DNA of 64,000 bases from Fonsecaea monophora (lineage: Eukaryota > Ascomycota > Eurotiomycetes > Chaetothyriales > Herpotrichiellaceae). The translations under genes were made by a program, and so were the position numbers. The DNA lies in contig NW_019174071.1 in NCBI RefSeq assembly GCF_001642475.1, forward strand, positions 1 through 64,000. Reading direction: 5' to 3'. Below the pieces are notes generated by a model. The model was not told where the DNA came from. It searched no databases and saw only the letters and a program-made list of their open reading frames with translations. Below, one piece after another: positions 42,208 to 53,741 of this stretch. Each line of letters starts with the position of its first letter. Positions within the stretch are counted from its first letter, which is position 1.

Positions 42208-43333
42208 GGCTCGCGCAATCTGCAGGTTAGGACGTCAGGAATTTGAGACACTGGAGGACTTTGTGAGTGTCTGGTGCTGTTCTTCCAGCTTTGTCGTTCT
42301 TTGATAGTCTCGTTGCCTTGACTCGATGCCTGCATTATATATCTCGACATTTTATCAGCAGCTTTTGTAAAAGCGCCGCGGTCACACTTGGACGGCTGGT
42401 CGCTCAGACAGAAGGTTGTCTCAAGTATGATGGTTGCAGAAATGTACGGCGGTTCTGGAGCTATATTCGATGAGTTGCCAGGATAGATATCTGTTGCGAC
42501 ACATTAGCCCTAGCGACCAACCTTGTAAGGTCGCAGCTTCGAAGCAGTCAACTGCTCAGGCCTTGCGTAGACCCTAAGTACTTACAAAAGCCTGGATCCA
42601 TACAACACGCCCCGTGTGATATGGTTCATGGCTTCGATGAACCCATTGTCAGGTCGGTGGGACCATTGTTGAGGGATTATCATTGCGACGAAGGCTGGCT
42701 AGATAGCCCAAGGCTGATAAGGCATAGTCGTGGAGGTGAGACTTCAAAGGCTGTCGACTCTGGTCTGTCTCCATTGCCGATGCAGACTTCGCACAGGACT
42801 CTGTCAACCTGGGGGCGGCATATGGCCCAATGTGGGAGTCTTCGATCTTGAGTAGACTCTTTGACCAGCTAGTGGCCTTCGAGGAACGAGTCTCCTACAG
42901 ATGCTATGCCGATGGAGGAGTGATAGCCCGCTTTAGACCTGACGACCGCAGCCATTGCGCCAATCAATTGAGTTAGGACAACATAGCCGCGAAGAGGGCA
43001 CTGCCAGCCAGTACAATGAAGAAATACGCCTCGGCGCTTATGCATAAACAAATGATAGCTCTTTGTAAGGTGCAGCCTGCGACGTCGAGTTAGCGCTGGA
43101 TTTGTCGAGGCTCAACCTGGTGGTGATGAGGCTTGGCAGAATGTGGCACATCAGGCAGGAATGCCACCCTCCTGTCTCGCCATTCAACTCAATTTCTCAA
43201 TTCCATACAGCAACCGTCCACAGTGTATTCATCTTTCAGGCTGTTCGTGTAGGGTTCTCTGTTCTCTCGATTCAACACCTGAAGTCATTCCAACAGATCC
43301 GTACAAGGCATAACACGACCACCTCGAATAGTC
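42208..43333. other. Divergent intergenic region, 1.1 kb
   Basis: Between the starts of two orphan genes. TATA-like TATATATC at about 42337-42343, about 130 bp before the minus-strand start. No coding signal. Confidence 0.5.
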
Positions 43334-44068
43334 ATGTCAATCCTGGACTGGCTTGACGATACCAAGAACCCAACCCTTTGGATCATTGCCATATACCCCC
43401 TGATGATAGTCCTCCTCGGCCTTGTGTGTCAGTTCAGAATGACTCACTTGGTTGAAAGCATCCCTCTTGCACCGGATGAAGAGCCGAAGAAGACAGAAGA
43501 AAGCGAACGTCCCACTCCCGACGACACCTCTATGGAGTATGACTTAATATCCTCAACAACTGCGGATAGTTCGATGAAAAAGGCGGAGACTGCGAAACCA
43601 ATTGGCACCACCATCAAGCAGCCCGAACCTCGAGTTCCCTCCCCAAGCGAGGAACCTTCGAGGCACCAGAACGTCAAGCACAAACCAACAGTCTCTCCCC
43701 ATCATCACTGGGAATTTGTCAAAGGCATTCTATTGTACTGCCTCCAAGAACTTCTAGCGCACCGAGTAGGAGTTCTGGTTGCTAGGCAAGTACAAGAGAA
43801 GCACCGCCTTCTGGACATTTTAGTAGGGTTTCTGGCAATGTCGGTGGTCACGGTGATGCTACTAATGTCCCAGGCGTATGTGAGCAATGCCAGATTCCTG
43901 ACACTCCGAGGATACCGAACCAGTCAAGACGTCAAATTTTCCAGTGATCGAGATGGTCCTTTGGCCAATTTCTTCGCCATTGCGTTCCTTTCGTTGGCGG
44001 TGCCATGGCTGAGACTTCTCTATGGCGTCTTTATATGGTGGAGCGTGAGAGGAAAGACTGGATGTTGA
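43334..44068 (+). CDS. Small predicted membrane protein, unknown
   Basis: Single exon, 244 residues. One hydrophobic segment at 14-34, a hydrophilic Pro/Glu/Lys-rich stretch (45-125), then two segments at 160-182 and 208-236. No signal cleavage site and no family I recognise. The start ATG lies in GTCATGTCA and opens MSILDWLDD. It faces the secreted orphan downstream (convergent, 360 bp). A lineage-specific protein is likely, and a false-positive frame is possible, though the three clean membrane segments argue for a real gene. Confidence 0.6.
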   Translation: MSILDWLDDTKNPTLWIIAIYPLMIVLLGLVCQFRMTHLVESIPLAPDEEPKKTEESERPTPDDTSMEYDLISSTTADSSMKKAETAKPIGTTIKQPEPRVPSPSEEPSRHQNVKHKPTVSPHHHWEFVKGILLYCLQELLAHRVGVLVARQVQEKHRLLDILVGFLAMSVVTVMLLMSQAYVSNARFLTLRGYRTSQDVKFSSDRDGPLANFFAIAFLSLAVPWLRLLYGVFIWWSVRGKTGC

Positions 44069-44428
44069 CGCAGCGATTGAGTTTCTGAGGGAAATACAAG
44101 GCAGAGGCAATACTCAAACATCGATCAAGATCTACTATTAGAATGCTGGAATGCCGAACTCGAAAGGATACTTTATTGGGCACTACCACAAGAGTAGCAC
44201 TGCTACATTGGAAGCATGGGGAATCTCTTCTACAAGGATTTGGATAGCATAGGCTGTCTAGTGATGGAATTGGATGGTTGGGATGTACGCTTTGTTCAGC
44301 AGTGCGCTCTATGCAGCCAGGAGCCAGAGCATGTGATATGTCATTCTCTCTTCACAAGTAGAAAAGCATGGTTACTAAGGGAAAAACGAATTACGGATCC
44401 TACATACAAAACAACATATGGTCCCAAT
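44069..44428. other. Convergent intergenic region
   Basis: 360 bp between two 3' ends. Nothing seen. Confidence 0.55.
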
Positions 44429-45621
44429 TCAGCTCTTTACAAACTGCGGCGTCAACCCAATCTTGACGCAGCCGCTGCCGGCCTTTGCCCCGACCGCGAG
44501 TATCCCATTGCAGGAGAACCAGGTTTCGGCCACGTTCTGAACCTTGCACACCAATGCGCTGTCTGCCACGTCGAACGTGGCCGTCGTGTAGCCCATCGCG
44601 GTGATGTTGGTGGGCGCGTCGAAGAACAAGGTCATGGCGGCGCCCGTGGCGTTGACGGGTGGATGGAGGTTGGCGACTTCCTTACTGGCAGACCCCACGA
44701 GGCCACACGCCTGGTTAAACGTGAAGGTTGTCGCGTTGGCCGCCGTCCCGCCAAAGGAGATCTTGTCCCGGCCACCGCCGACCTTGGAGAGGAGCGCGTA
44801 GGTCCCGTTCTCCTTGGCTGTGCTGGCCGTCTGTTGCAGGACGAAGGTCGGTTGAGGGCCCGAAGGGTTGCATGTTGTTGGCGTCGAAGATGGAGCAGCG
44901 CTGCTGGTCTTACTCGACGACGTACTTTTCTTGCTTGTCGTTGACGGTGGCGTCGTCGATCCCGGTGGCACGGTTTCTGGAAGCGTGGAGACAGTGGTGG
45001 CCGGTGGGAGGGAGGGTTCGGACGGCGATATTGTTGTCGACGAGGACGAACTCGACACTGTCACGGCGTCGGTGCCGTTCCAGTAGACATTGCACGAGTC
45101 ATCAGTGCAGCAGCTATACTGCACGATGAGGTGCTTGACGCACTGATAGCCGGCCGGACACCAGTAGCCCTGCGACCCGCCGCAGCAGATGGCTCCCTGG
45201 CTCGCGGGATACTGCCAGCTGGTGCCGCAGCATTGCCAGCCGTCAGTGGCGTATCCCGTCACACACTTGACACTGTCTTTGGGTCGACAGCCTAGCGCAT
45301 TGCAGCACTCTTGGTCCGCCGGGCAGCAGTATGCTGGAAGAGGGGGGGATCGTGGTCAGCCCAGCACCACGCAACAGGACGAAAAGATGATGGGTCAAAC
45401 GTACCGGCACAGCCAGTCAGGCCGTCGCAGGAAGTGGCTTCCAAAGCAGGCAGGCAAGAGTTCGAAGGGGTCGAGAGATCGCGCTTCATGAGCTGGCCGT
45501 GTGCTTGCTGAGGCGTGAGCAAGGTGGGATTCGAGCGGGCTTCAATCCAGGCTGCGTCTGCCACGGCCAGATAGAGGAAGAAAAGGGAAAGACATATCAT
45601 TCTGTAGATTTTAGTAGCCAT
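44429..45621 (-). CDS. Secreted Cys-rich, Ser/Thr-linker protein (cell-wall-like orphan)
   Basis: Exons 45621-45405 and 45333-44429 (intron 71 nt) encode 373 residues. A signal peptide ends near ADAAW. Residues ~55-160 contain about 18 cysteines, many as CC pairs (YCCPADQECC, WQCCGTSW, AICCGG, YSCCTDD), a granulin-like spacing common in fungal surface proteins. A Ser/Thr/Pro linker (VSSSSSSTT to SSAAPSSTPTT) follows, then a ~110-residue C-terminal domain with strands such as ATTFTFNQACGLVG and AMTLFFDAPTNITAMG and three cysteines. No hydrophobic C-terminus, so no GPI anchor. It resembles carbohydrate-binding or wall proteins in layout, but I know no family name for it. Confidence 0.78.
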
Positions 45622-45671
45622 TGTGGTTTAACAAAGCACTACCGAAGAGACTGCCTCGGAGGCCCCAGAAG

Positions 45672-45687
45672 GAGATATATATATCTC
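45672..45687 (-). promoter_or_regulatory. Palindromic TATA element
   Basis: A perfect 16-bp palindrome GAGATATA/TATATCTC lies 51-66 bp upstream of the minus-strand start at 45621, and a T-run follows. It is the likely TATA box of the Cys-rich gene. Confidence 0.5.
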
Positions 45688-47624
45688 TTTTTTTCCTTCC
45701 TCCACTTCAAGCAACCTCACATCAACAGTCCCTTCTCCTAAAGCCGCTCCTTGCGGCTCATCCCACTCACCATCCAGCACAGCCTGTCCCAAAACGATAC
45801 CACTCCGCGAGAGCGGACCTTTTGCAGTTGTAGACTTCAAAAGTCCCGACATCCCATTCGACTCAATGCCACGAGAAACTCAAAAAGCTTAGCAGCTCAA
45901 GCAGTGAGCTTAGTTTTCTCCGTTTGTGCTGTTACGAATGTGAACAGGCCGGGTTGGTATGGAAATTCAAAGGGGAAATCGAGGACCGGTTGGTCGGTTG
46001 ATTGCACCCAGTCGTCGAAATCGAAAGGGATGGTGGCCAGGTAGCTAGCCAGCCAGCTACCAAACTTGCTGGTAGTCATTGGACAAGTACTGGCTAACTC
46101 GGTAAGCCTTGTCTGCAGATACCCTCGAGCCTCTCGTACCGTGGAAAGTGGACAGTGGCCACGGGAATATGGATACAATGGGGATGGACAACATGGAATA
46201 GTATTAGCATTAAAGTCAACCCGTCAACATGGAGAAGACAAGGTCACAGAATACGAGTCTGCCTTGCCTTGTCTCGCCTCGCCTTACCTCACAAGCGAGC
46301 GAGCGAGCGAGGGAGACCTGTTTTCGAGGAAACGCGGCAGCAAAGCAGTTCTATCCTATCCAAGACCCGCCGCCCGAGTGTGTAAGTGGCTTGCTTTTGG
46401 CCTTTTGACAATACAGAACCATCGTTTATGCTTTTCGCCCGTCGACTATTTCCTTGGAGGAAGAAACCACGCACTGACGCAGAAAGAAATCCCTTTTCGT
46501 ATTCGCTCGCTCAGCTGAACGGAAAGGCAAATGGGAGAGGTCGTGGTTGCGACTGGATATCTCCATACATTGGTAAGGCGAGGGTTTAAGTGGGAGAGGG
46601 ACGAGGTACCTTTGTAAGGTTCTCAGCCGCACACGAGGAAACACGAACCGTCCAACGTCAATCCATTGGGAGAGACGACACACCTCATGTCTGAGGGAAA
46701 CTGCCTCATAGAGGCTTGTGATTGACTTGTCATGGAGAAGCTTTTCTTGGCTGCATATCAGACACGAGGCTGTCCTCGACTTTTGATTAGTCCGTACCAA
46801 CCCCGTACTTCCCAGCCACCATTGGGTTCTAGATACCCAAGACCATCAAGTTCATTCGCCGACGGGAAGGAAAGAGAGCTGCTCGTGTTGATTGATACAA
46901 TTTGGTACATTCGATACAGAATACGACCATGATTCTGATCATGAATTTGACCCCGACCGTATTTCTGCATGCAGGACGGCACGGAGTGGCATCTTCTTTG
47001 GGAATAGATTGCAATAATAGATCGCATCCAGGGGACTTTATCCTTTTTGGGTGCTGGAAAAGTCTAATATACCCAGTACTGGATGCGAGAAGTACCACTC
47101 ACCTCACACACACAGCCCTTACTGGGTGCTGGCCAGGCGCCAGATCCTAAAGACCAGGCGAGTCCCATGGTTCTCAGCCCTTTGGCCGGGCGAGCGAGCC
47201 ACTTTCGTATAGTCTGGGCCTCGAGCCTCGTGTCTCGAACTCTCTTATCATCCCGTCACCATCGTGGGAGTGGTCATGGTCATGTTCATGAGAATTACTC
47301 CAAACGGCCCCTTTGAGGGGACGGGTGGTGGAAAATGAGAGGAACCGGGATAGGATGGCACGAGACAAGATAAGACATGGACTGTCGACGACATATACTG
47401 TGTCATATCGGCTGGAAGAACCCTCTCTGCCCAGATGTCTACCAGCTATGTGAGTGTGAGTGTGAGTTATATAGGTCTGATCTCTATCCGTTCATCTCTC
47501 CCACCCATTTCTCGCTGTTATCCTTGCAAGAAAGAAAGACCTACCTCCTGCGTCCTGCCACTAGGTATATGCTCCATTGGCCTCCAGATTGGTACTACTG
47601 GTTCTCCCTGTTGTGATCTTCAAA
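45688..47624. other. Gene-poor divergent region, about 2 kb
   Basis: Contains GCGA repeats near 46294-46312 and a TGTGAG repeat near 47449-47466. A frame ending at 45897 (minus, 60 codons from its only ATG) has a normal-looking composition but no support. No other coding signal. Confidence 0.45.
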
Positions 47625-48266
47625 ATGAGACTATCACATCCATTGCTGAGCATGCCCCTCGCCGCCGTCACCCTCCACATGGCGTCAGCCCAGATGGTCT
47701 GCACCACAGAAGGATCTCCCGGGCCCGCGTAAGTTCGAAAGTCACCTACGGACCAAATCCATTTTCTTTTTTTATTATCCACCAGAAAAAACACTGACAG
47801 TCCATCCATCTCCTGGTGTATAGATCCGTCCTCCAATGTCTCGGCTCCGTCGTGCAATGCGCCACGACCCTCACCGATCTCAAAGTTCTCAGCTCGTGTG
47901 AATGCAGCTATGTCCGCGCTGCGCTCAGGTAATCACAACCAAGCTATGGAGCTGCACTCCCCCCTCTAGAGGTCACTATATACTGACATGTCGGCCGTCG
48001 ATAGCTGCTACACCTCCATCTGTGGCGACAGCATCCCCTCCACCAGCGACATCATGTCCCTAAGCTCGAAGTACTGCGGGGACGGGGGCGCGGCGGCAAC
48101 AACCACAGGTACAGACACGGGATCGGGGTCACAAGCCAGTGCGACGGCCTCGGTCGCCAGCGCAACGAGCAGCGCCGGTGCTGGCGCCGCTGCCAGACAA
48201 AAGGGTCTCTCGCAAGAGGTCTTTGTCGTCGCTGTGGTCGGGTTAGTCGGTGGCGCGATGGTCTGA
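47625..48266 (+). CDS. Small GPI-anchored eight-cysteine protein, CFEM-like
   Basis: Three exons (47625-47728, 47824-47928, 48005-48266) give 156 residues; introns are 95 and 76 nt. A signal peptide ends near ASAQ. The mature N-terminus has exactly eight cysteines with CxC in the middle (SSCECSY), then spacings of 8, 4 and 17 residues to the last, close to the CFEM pattern although the first spacings are wider. A Ser/Thr/Gly/Ala linker and a hydrophobic tail (EVFVVAVVGLVGGAMV) indicate a GPI anchor. CFEM proteins act in haem or iron capture, adhesion or wall integrity. A plain frame shows only the third exon; the first two are inferred from splice sites and frame. Assignment to CFEM is tentative. 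Confidence 0.78.
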
Positions 48267-49150
48267 CTTGGCCTGAACTGATCTGACATGACTTGATATA
48301 ACCTAACCGCAACTATATATGGGAGAGGGGAGGGGGGCTCGGTCATTCATTAGCAGCAAAAGGGAACATGCCGGGGAGAGTGTGATGAAATCACTCTCAA
48401 ATTTACGCAGAGTCTACAGTGAAACATCAAGCATAAAAGGCTACGAGGAGCCAAGATACAACTTTCCTTCCTCATTCACTCATTCATCGTTCATTATCTC
48501 TTCACCCTCGTTGTCTGGACATACTATTCCTTGTGACGAGGCTGACTCGCGAAAAGGGGGGGGAAGCAGTCTCCATAATCCCCAAAGAGGCTCCGCTCCG
48601 CCCCACACAACAAGCTTGTCGCTGCTCGGTACAAGCACTTGTAGTACCTGCAGTGGAGGGAAATTTTACTGGGTGTAGAATGCATATTTGCCAGTATTTC
48701 CACGTCTCACGGTCCAGTCCAATATAGGTTATTTGAGATGCACACATTTGTAGAGTCTTGTTATGGGCGCATTCCCGGTCGAGCCCAGTGCACAACGACC
48801 TGGAGAATTATTCTCGCTCCAATTCTCATGGAGATAGATCGTGGCGCGCTATCCTGCTTGATCAATGCCCACTCCGCCACTTGGTGCTTCCAAATCAATG
48901 CCCGAATCATTGACCCGAAGGCACAAACAGGCAGAACAAGCTACAGTCAACTGCTGCACTAAAGTTTGTTAGTGCTGTATGACGCCGGTTGATATCCTGA
49001 TGTTGACTCCAAACAATGCGGCTCATATTCAAAGTCCGGCAATGCTTGTTTCTGGCCCTGCGCGCGATTCCGCACAATGAACCGTCCCTGTCGCTTTCTC
49101 CTCTCTTCATAAAATACCAGACATTAGCCTTTTGACTCTACCCATCCCCA
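48267..49150. other. Convergent intergenic region
   Basis: Between the 3' ends of the CFEM-like gene and LSM12. G-run at about 48554-48562. No gene seen. Confidence 0.55.
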
Positions 49151-49959
49151 TCAGCCGCCCTTCTTCATGCCCGCAGGCGACGGCGCTTTGACAGGCGAAA
49201 CATCTGATCCTAGCTTCCCGTCGAGTGACCCCTTTGCAAATCTCAGTGTGATCTTCTGCCGCTCCATGTCTACCACCTTCTTCATTCGATCCAGGTCGCC
49301 GTCTCTCCCCTCCGCGTGCCGGACATTGGCCGCGCCATATGGTTTATCAATCAAGAAAGTATCTGAGACAACCATCATGTTACCCGACCACCGAGCAGGA
49401 TGTGTTCGCGAGAGGGCATCGAACAGCGCTTGGTCGATAGGGCTTGTACCTTTGGGACCAACGCGCGCTTGTGCTGCTTGTTGAGCGGCTATGTTCCTTG
49501 CAAGTCGCCCTTGCACAGCATTGGTGTCGATTGTGTTGAGGGCCGAGCTGTTCGCAGAGACCGGCGAGGATTGAGGAAGAGAAAGCAGCTGAAAGGAGCT
49601 GATCTGCGAAATCGGGATGATTCGGTAGGTTCCAGCTGGTGCGACGAGGGAAGAGGAGGTGATAGCGGAAGAACTGGCAGTGGTGGTTATAACGAGAAGG
49701 TTGGTCAGAGGATCAGCCGTGTAGACAGTACCCTCCACCATCGTTTGGTTCGGCGCGGTGGTGGTAAGGCGGACGCTGCGACAGTTGTGAGTAACCACAG
49801 ACGCAAATCTTGACAAGCGCAGGCTTACCGGCTTCCAATTGCCAATTGCAAACTGACGTCCTGAGACACCGAAGATGCTGCGGGCTGAGTCTGCTCACCC
49901 TTGGGCAGAGCCACTGGCACTCTTGTTCCTGCATTCTGGCGTCTACCGTCGGCCATCAT
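49151..49959 (-). CDS. LSM12: Lsm12-like protein (LSM plus anticodon-binding-like domain)
   Basis: Exons 49959-49829 and 49775-49151 (intron 53 nt) encode 251 residues. The first of two adjacent ATGs (MMADGRRQ) is taken as the start; either is possible. The N-terminal Sm-like fold is split by the intron and includes VEGTVYTADPLTNLLVI. The C-terminal AD domain holds IDQALFDALSRTHPARW and MVVSDTFLIDKPYG, the diagnostic Lsm12 segment. A Gly/Lys tail ends the chain. Yeast Lsm12 associates with Pbp1 (ataxin-2-like) and Pbp4 and with ribosomes and stress granules; human LSM12 binds NAADP. Cytosolic. Identification firm from the domain pair. Confidence 0.92.
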
Positions 49960-50676
49960 CGTGTAAAGACTCGAACAAGACCAGGTCCTCAGTAACCCTT
50001 CACGAGAAGCTATCACCCTCCGTGCTTGTCGCGCAGATAGTGCGAATGTGGACAGTCACAAGAAAATTGCGGCGTGGGCCACGAATAGACGAAATCAGGT
50101 CAAGGTCGAAACAAGGCACTGACCCAGGCCAGGCTCGTGCCGGCAGTCACAGTGCTGCGGTGCGCAAAATCCAATGCCAAATTGATACGCCAGGCGCCCT
50201 ATGCCAATGCTTTTGTGAAATTGAATAGACAAGAAAGCGAAGCGAAAGAGAGAGAAATGAAGCCTGTGGTCAATCAACTCACAAAGTTGATGAGCGCGAG
50301 GAGCCGCAACCGACGGGTGCGGTTCGCAGTTGTCGTGGACAAAGTTATTTGGCGAGAAGGGGAAACGGAGACGCTCGAATTGGGGCGGAATACGAGCCTC
50401 GCATGATTGGTCTATCGGAGCTTCGAGTTTCACCGAAAGCCGGAGCTTGTACACCTCGTGGTCCCAGGATCAAGTTTTATTTTCCAGGCACAAAAAAAAG
50501 GCCCAATTATGAACACTATCTATGCCTAAGATGCAATCCTGAAGCCCTCCGAGCTAAATATGCCATGCACAACAACAGAGCCTGCACGGACATGGGTTCA
50601 AAGTCCCGTCTCTCCACGCTACGTTAGAGGACAGGCAAAAGAGAGGCAGAGGGTGGAGAGAAAGACGACGATACGT
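49960..50676. other. Intergenic region: LSM12 promoter and 6PGDH 3' flank
   Basis: No TATA box stands out. A tRNA B-box-like GGTTCAAAGTCC at about 50593 has no tRNA fold around it. No gene seen. Confidence 0.5.
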
Positions 50677-52497
50677 CTAGGCGTTGTAGGTGGAAGCCGA
50701 GACGTTTCCACCACGGCCAGTCCAGTTGACGTGGATGTGCTCGCCCTTGGGATACTTCTCGCTGGCATACTCGGGCTTGACCAAAAAGGTGTGAGCACCA
50801 AAGTAGTCACGCTGAGCTTGGAGCAAGTTGGCAGGGAGGTCCTTGGTGCGGTAACCGTCGAAGAAGGCCAAGGCAGTGCTGAATGCCGGCATGGGAATAC
50901 CAGCCTTGACGGCAAATGCAATCACATCTCTCCAGCCCTCTTGGGCGTTGTGGATAGCCTTGTTGAAGAAGTCGTTGAACAGCAGGTTTTCGAGGTTGGG
51001 GTCAGAACGGTAGGCCGAGGTAATGTCCTTCAAGAAAACCGATCGAATGATACAACCACCACGCCACATGAGGGCAATGGATGGCTTGTTGAGTTTCCAT
51101 CCGTATTGCTTGGCAGCCTGTCACATCGACTTAGTATCAAGAACCAAGAGAACTCCGTCATTGACTTACAGTTTGCATCAGCATGAAACCCTGGGCGTAT
51201 GAAATGATCTTGGAAGCATAGAGACCTTGCTCGAGGTTCTTGAGGAAAGCAGCCCTGTCTCCAGTAAAAGAGGGCTTGGGACCATCAAGTAGTTTGGAAG
51301 CACGCGTACGCTCTTCCTTGATGGAGCTGAGGCAGCGAGCAAAGACGGCCTCACCAATCAAAGTGACAGGCATGCCCAGATCAAGAGCATTGATGGCGGT
51401 CCACTTGCCGGTACCTTTCTGACCGGCAGAGTCAAGAATCTTCTCAACAAGTGGCGAGCCATCATCGTCGGTGTAGCGAAGGACGTCTCGAGTGATTTCA
51501 ATCAGGAACGAGTCGAGAACACCCTTGTTCCACTCGGCGAAAACGTCACCCATCTCCTGGTAGCTCATACCGAGACCACGTTTCATGATGTCGTAGGCCT
51601 GACTTTGGTTAGAGGTACACACCTCACTAGTAGTTGGCGTCGAGTCGACTTACCTCGCAAATCAGTTGCATATCACCATATTCAATACCGTTGTGGACCA
51701 TCTTGACGTAGTGTCCAGCACCTTCATCACCAACCCAGTCGCAGCAAGGCTCACCGTCGGACTTGGCAGCGATGCTCTGGAAGATGTCCTTGATGTAGGG
51801 CCAAGCCTCCTCGTTACCACCAGGCATCAGAGAAGGGCCATAACGGGCACCTTCCTCACCACCGGACACACCAGTTCCAACAAAGCGAATGCCCTTCTCC
51901 GCAAGGTATTTTGTGCGACGGTTGCTGTCTGGGTAGTGGGAGTTACCACCGTCAATGATGATATCACCCTTGTCGCAGTAGGGGAGTAGCTTTTCAATGA
52001 AGTCGTCGACGGCAGGACCAGCCATGACCAAGAGCATCATGCGGCGGGGTTTCTTGAGCTTGGAGACGAATTCCTCGATCGAGTGGGCTCCGACAATGGA
52101 TTTGCCTGCGCGCGGTCGGTTAGTACGATCTTATGTACAGGCCGGGGTTGTTCCGTACCCTTGGCCTCATTTTCGAGGAAGCGGTCAACCTTGGAAACAG
52201 TTCGGTTGAAGGCAACGACGGTGAAACCGTGGTCGGCAGCGTTCAAGATCAAGTTCTGGCCCATGACCGCAAGGCCAATAAGACCGAAATCACCACTGGG
52301 TTCGGCCTGCGCTGGGCCGACCTGGAGGCCAGCCAGTCGCGCTCTAAAGTCAGCATCCTGTTCGTCAATCGGGTGTATCCTTATGCCGCGGTGAACAACG
52401 CTTTGCAGTGTACTCTTGGTAGAAGAAAAGGAGAGAAAGAAAATTATTGGGGTGCCTGCGCAACCAAGGGAGGAAGGACGTACACTGGACCAGACAT
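50677..52497 (-). CDS. GND1: 6-phosphogluconate dehydrogenase, decarboxylating
   Basis: Five exons in coding order: 52497-52484, 52343 (or 52295)-52159, 52105-51654, 51598-51170 and 51117-50677; the later introns are 52-55 nt. NADP binding is by GLIGLAVMGQNL, followed by VVAFNRTVSKVDRF. The substrate and catalytic regions are IIIDGGNSHYPDS, GTGVSGGEEGARYGPSLMPGG, the catalytic Lys in GHYVKMVHNGIEYGDMQ, and IALMWRGGCIIRS. The chain ends STYNA. It oxidises 6-phosphogluconate to ribulose 5-phosphate, CO2 and NADPH in the cytosolic pentose phosphate pathway. The 14-nt first exon encodes MSGPV. Its intron has two in-frame acceptors 48 nt apart, giving 506 or 490 residues; the shorter matches the usual family length, while the longer uses the AG with the better branch site. 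Identification certain. Confidence 0.97.
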
Positions 52498-53741
52498 GTT
52501 GACGGTAGAGTTGAAGTGAAGACTAAACAAATCTAGGTATGAATAGACGGTTCAACAGGATTTGAGGAGCAAGTATGAAAGCAGCAATCGAGTCTCTGTC
52601 TAATGCACCGAAAAAGACGAGAGGCACGAACGTCAAGAAAGAGAAGAGAAAGATGCAGCCAGGGGAAGGGCAGTAATAATATGTCGATTCCAGCTGGCAA
52701 TGGGCATGGATTACCGCTCAGGCACGGCCTCAACCCCACCAAACAAATTTCTTCTCGTTGGAGGGGCAGTTGGTACCGCAGTCACCCACTATTCCAGCAC
52801 TTGTTCGGAAGCTTTGGGTACTGAGTCGCCCTCCATCGGCTGACTACTTGTGCCATTGGGACTAGCCGTCTTGACCACTCATCGGTGCGCGGTCAGTTCC
52901 CCAATCAAGAGTCTCTGCTATTGTTGCAGATTACGTAGATATCGTAGAACCAGATGCAATAAGCCAGCAACAATCTGGCTCAAGACCATGTGCTTCTGGG
53001 ATTCGTGAATAACCAGGAGAGAGGTGACTCAGCATTGAATCATTCTTCCACATCAGAGAGATCCAACACCTGAACCACGATTGATGGCCAACTGCGACTT
53101 CCGGGATGGTTCTTCCGAGGTGTCCGAAAACAACCGGGGTTGCGCCTCGTCGCAGAGGAGCCTGCCCGCAGACGAGTAGAACGAACAATGCACTGTGCAC
53201 TGTTCTCCATTCAAGAGTGATCGGCCCACGTGTGACGCCTCAAGTTGAACCTTTTGCTGAACTCTTATCTGATCGACTTCTTATTCTCCCATGCTCGACA
53301 TGACTAAGATCTCGGAGCCTGGCTAACAATCTGCCTCCGCCCCAAGCGCTCATGCCAAGCCTTATCACGTGTCAGTATCATGTGACTACGCTATATATGA
53401 TGTAGTGTCTTCGGGAGACCTGCTGTTCCAGGTAGGTCTCTCGGTTGGCAGTTGGGCCTGTCGACCTCACAAGGCTTCGGTGGTTGATAGCCAAATACTT
53501 TTCTACAGATTTCGATAGATCTACCTCGTACACCTCAATCCACTCACCACCTTCAGCCTACTTCAGACTGTCAAATATCCTTCTACAGCGTGTAATCTCT
53601 GCAGCGATTGGATTTTCTTCTACACGAAGCATTTTGAGAGTCGTCTACAACTAATTGCGCTGGTCCAAGACTAACCTCTTGTGAGGTTTCTGGTACGTCT
53701 AATCAACCAGTGGTGTTCACTGTCAGAATCAAACATTCATC
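52498..53741. other. Divergent promoter region
   Basis: 1.2 kb between the starts of 6PGDH and the RRM gene. A CACGTG E-box is at 53366-53371 and a TATATA at 53392-53397, about 345 bp before the plus-strand ATG. A GTACGT donor-like site at about 53693 suggests a spliced 5' leader, but no acceptor is convincing. No gene seen. Confidence 0.5.

Noticed and set aside
45897..46178. Minus-strand frame with ordinary amino-acid composition
   Set aside because: The only ATG leaves 60 codons; no domain, no signal peptide, no spliced extension found.
50590..50610. tRNA B-box-like GGTTCAAAGTCC
   Set aside because: The loop would be eight nucleotides, no A box or acceptor stem is found at the right distance, and no T-run terminator follows.
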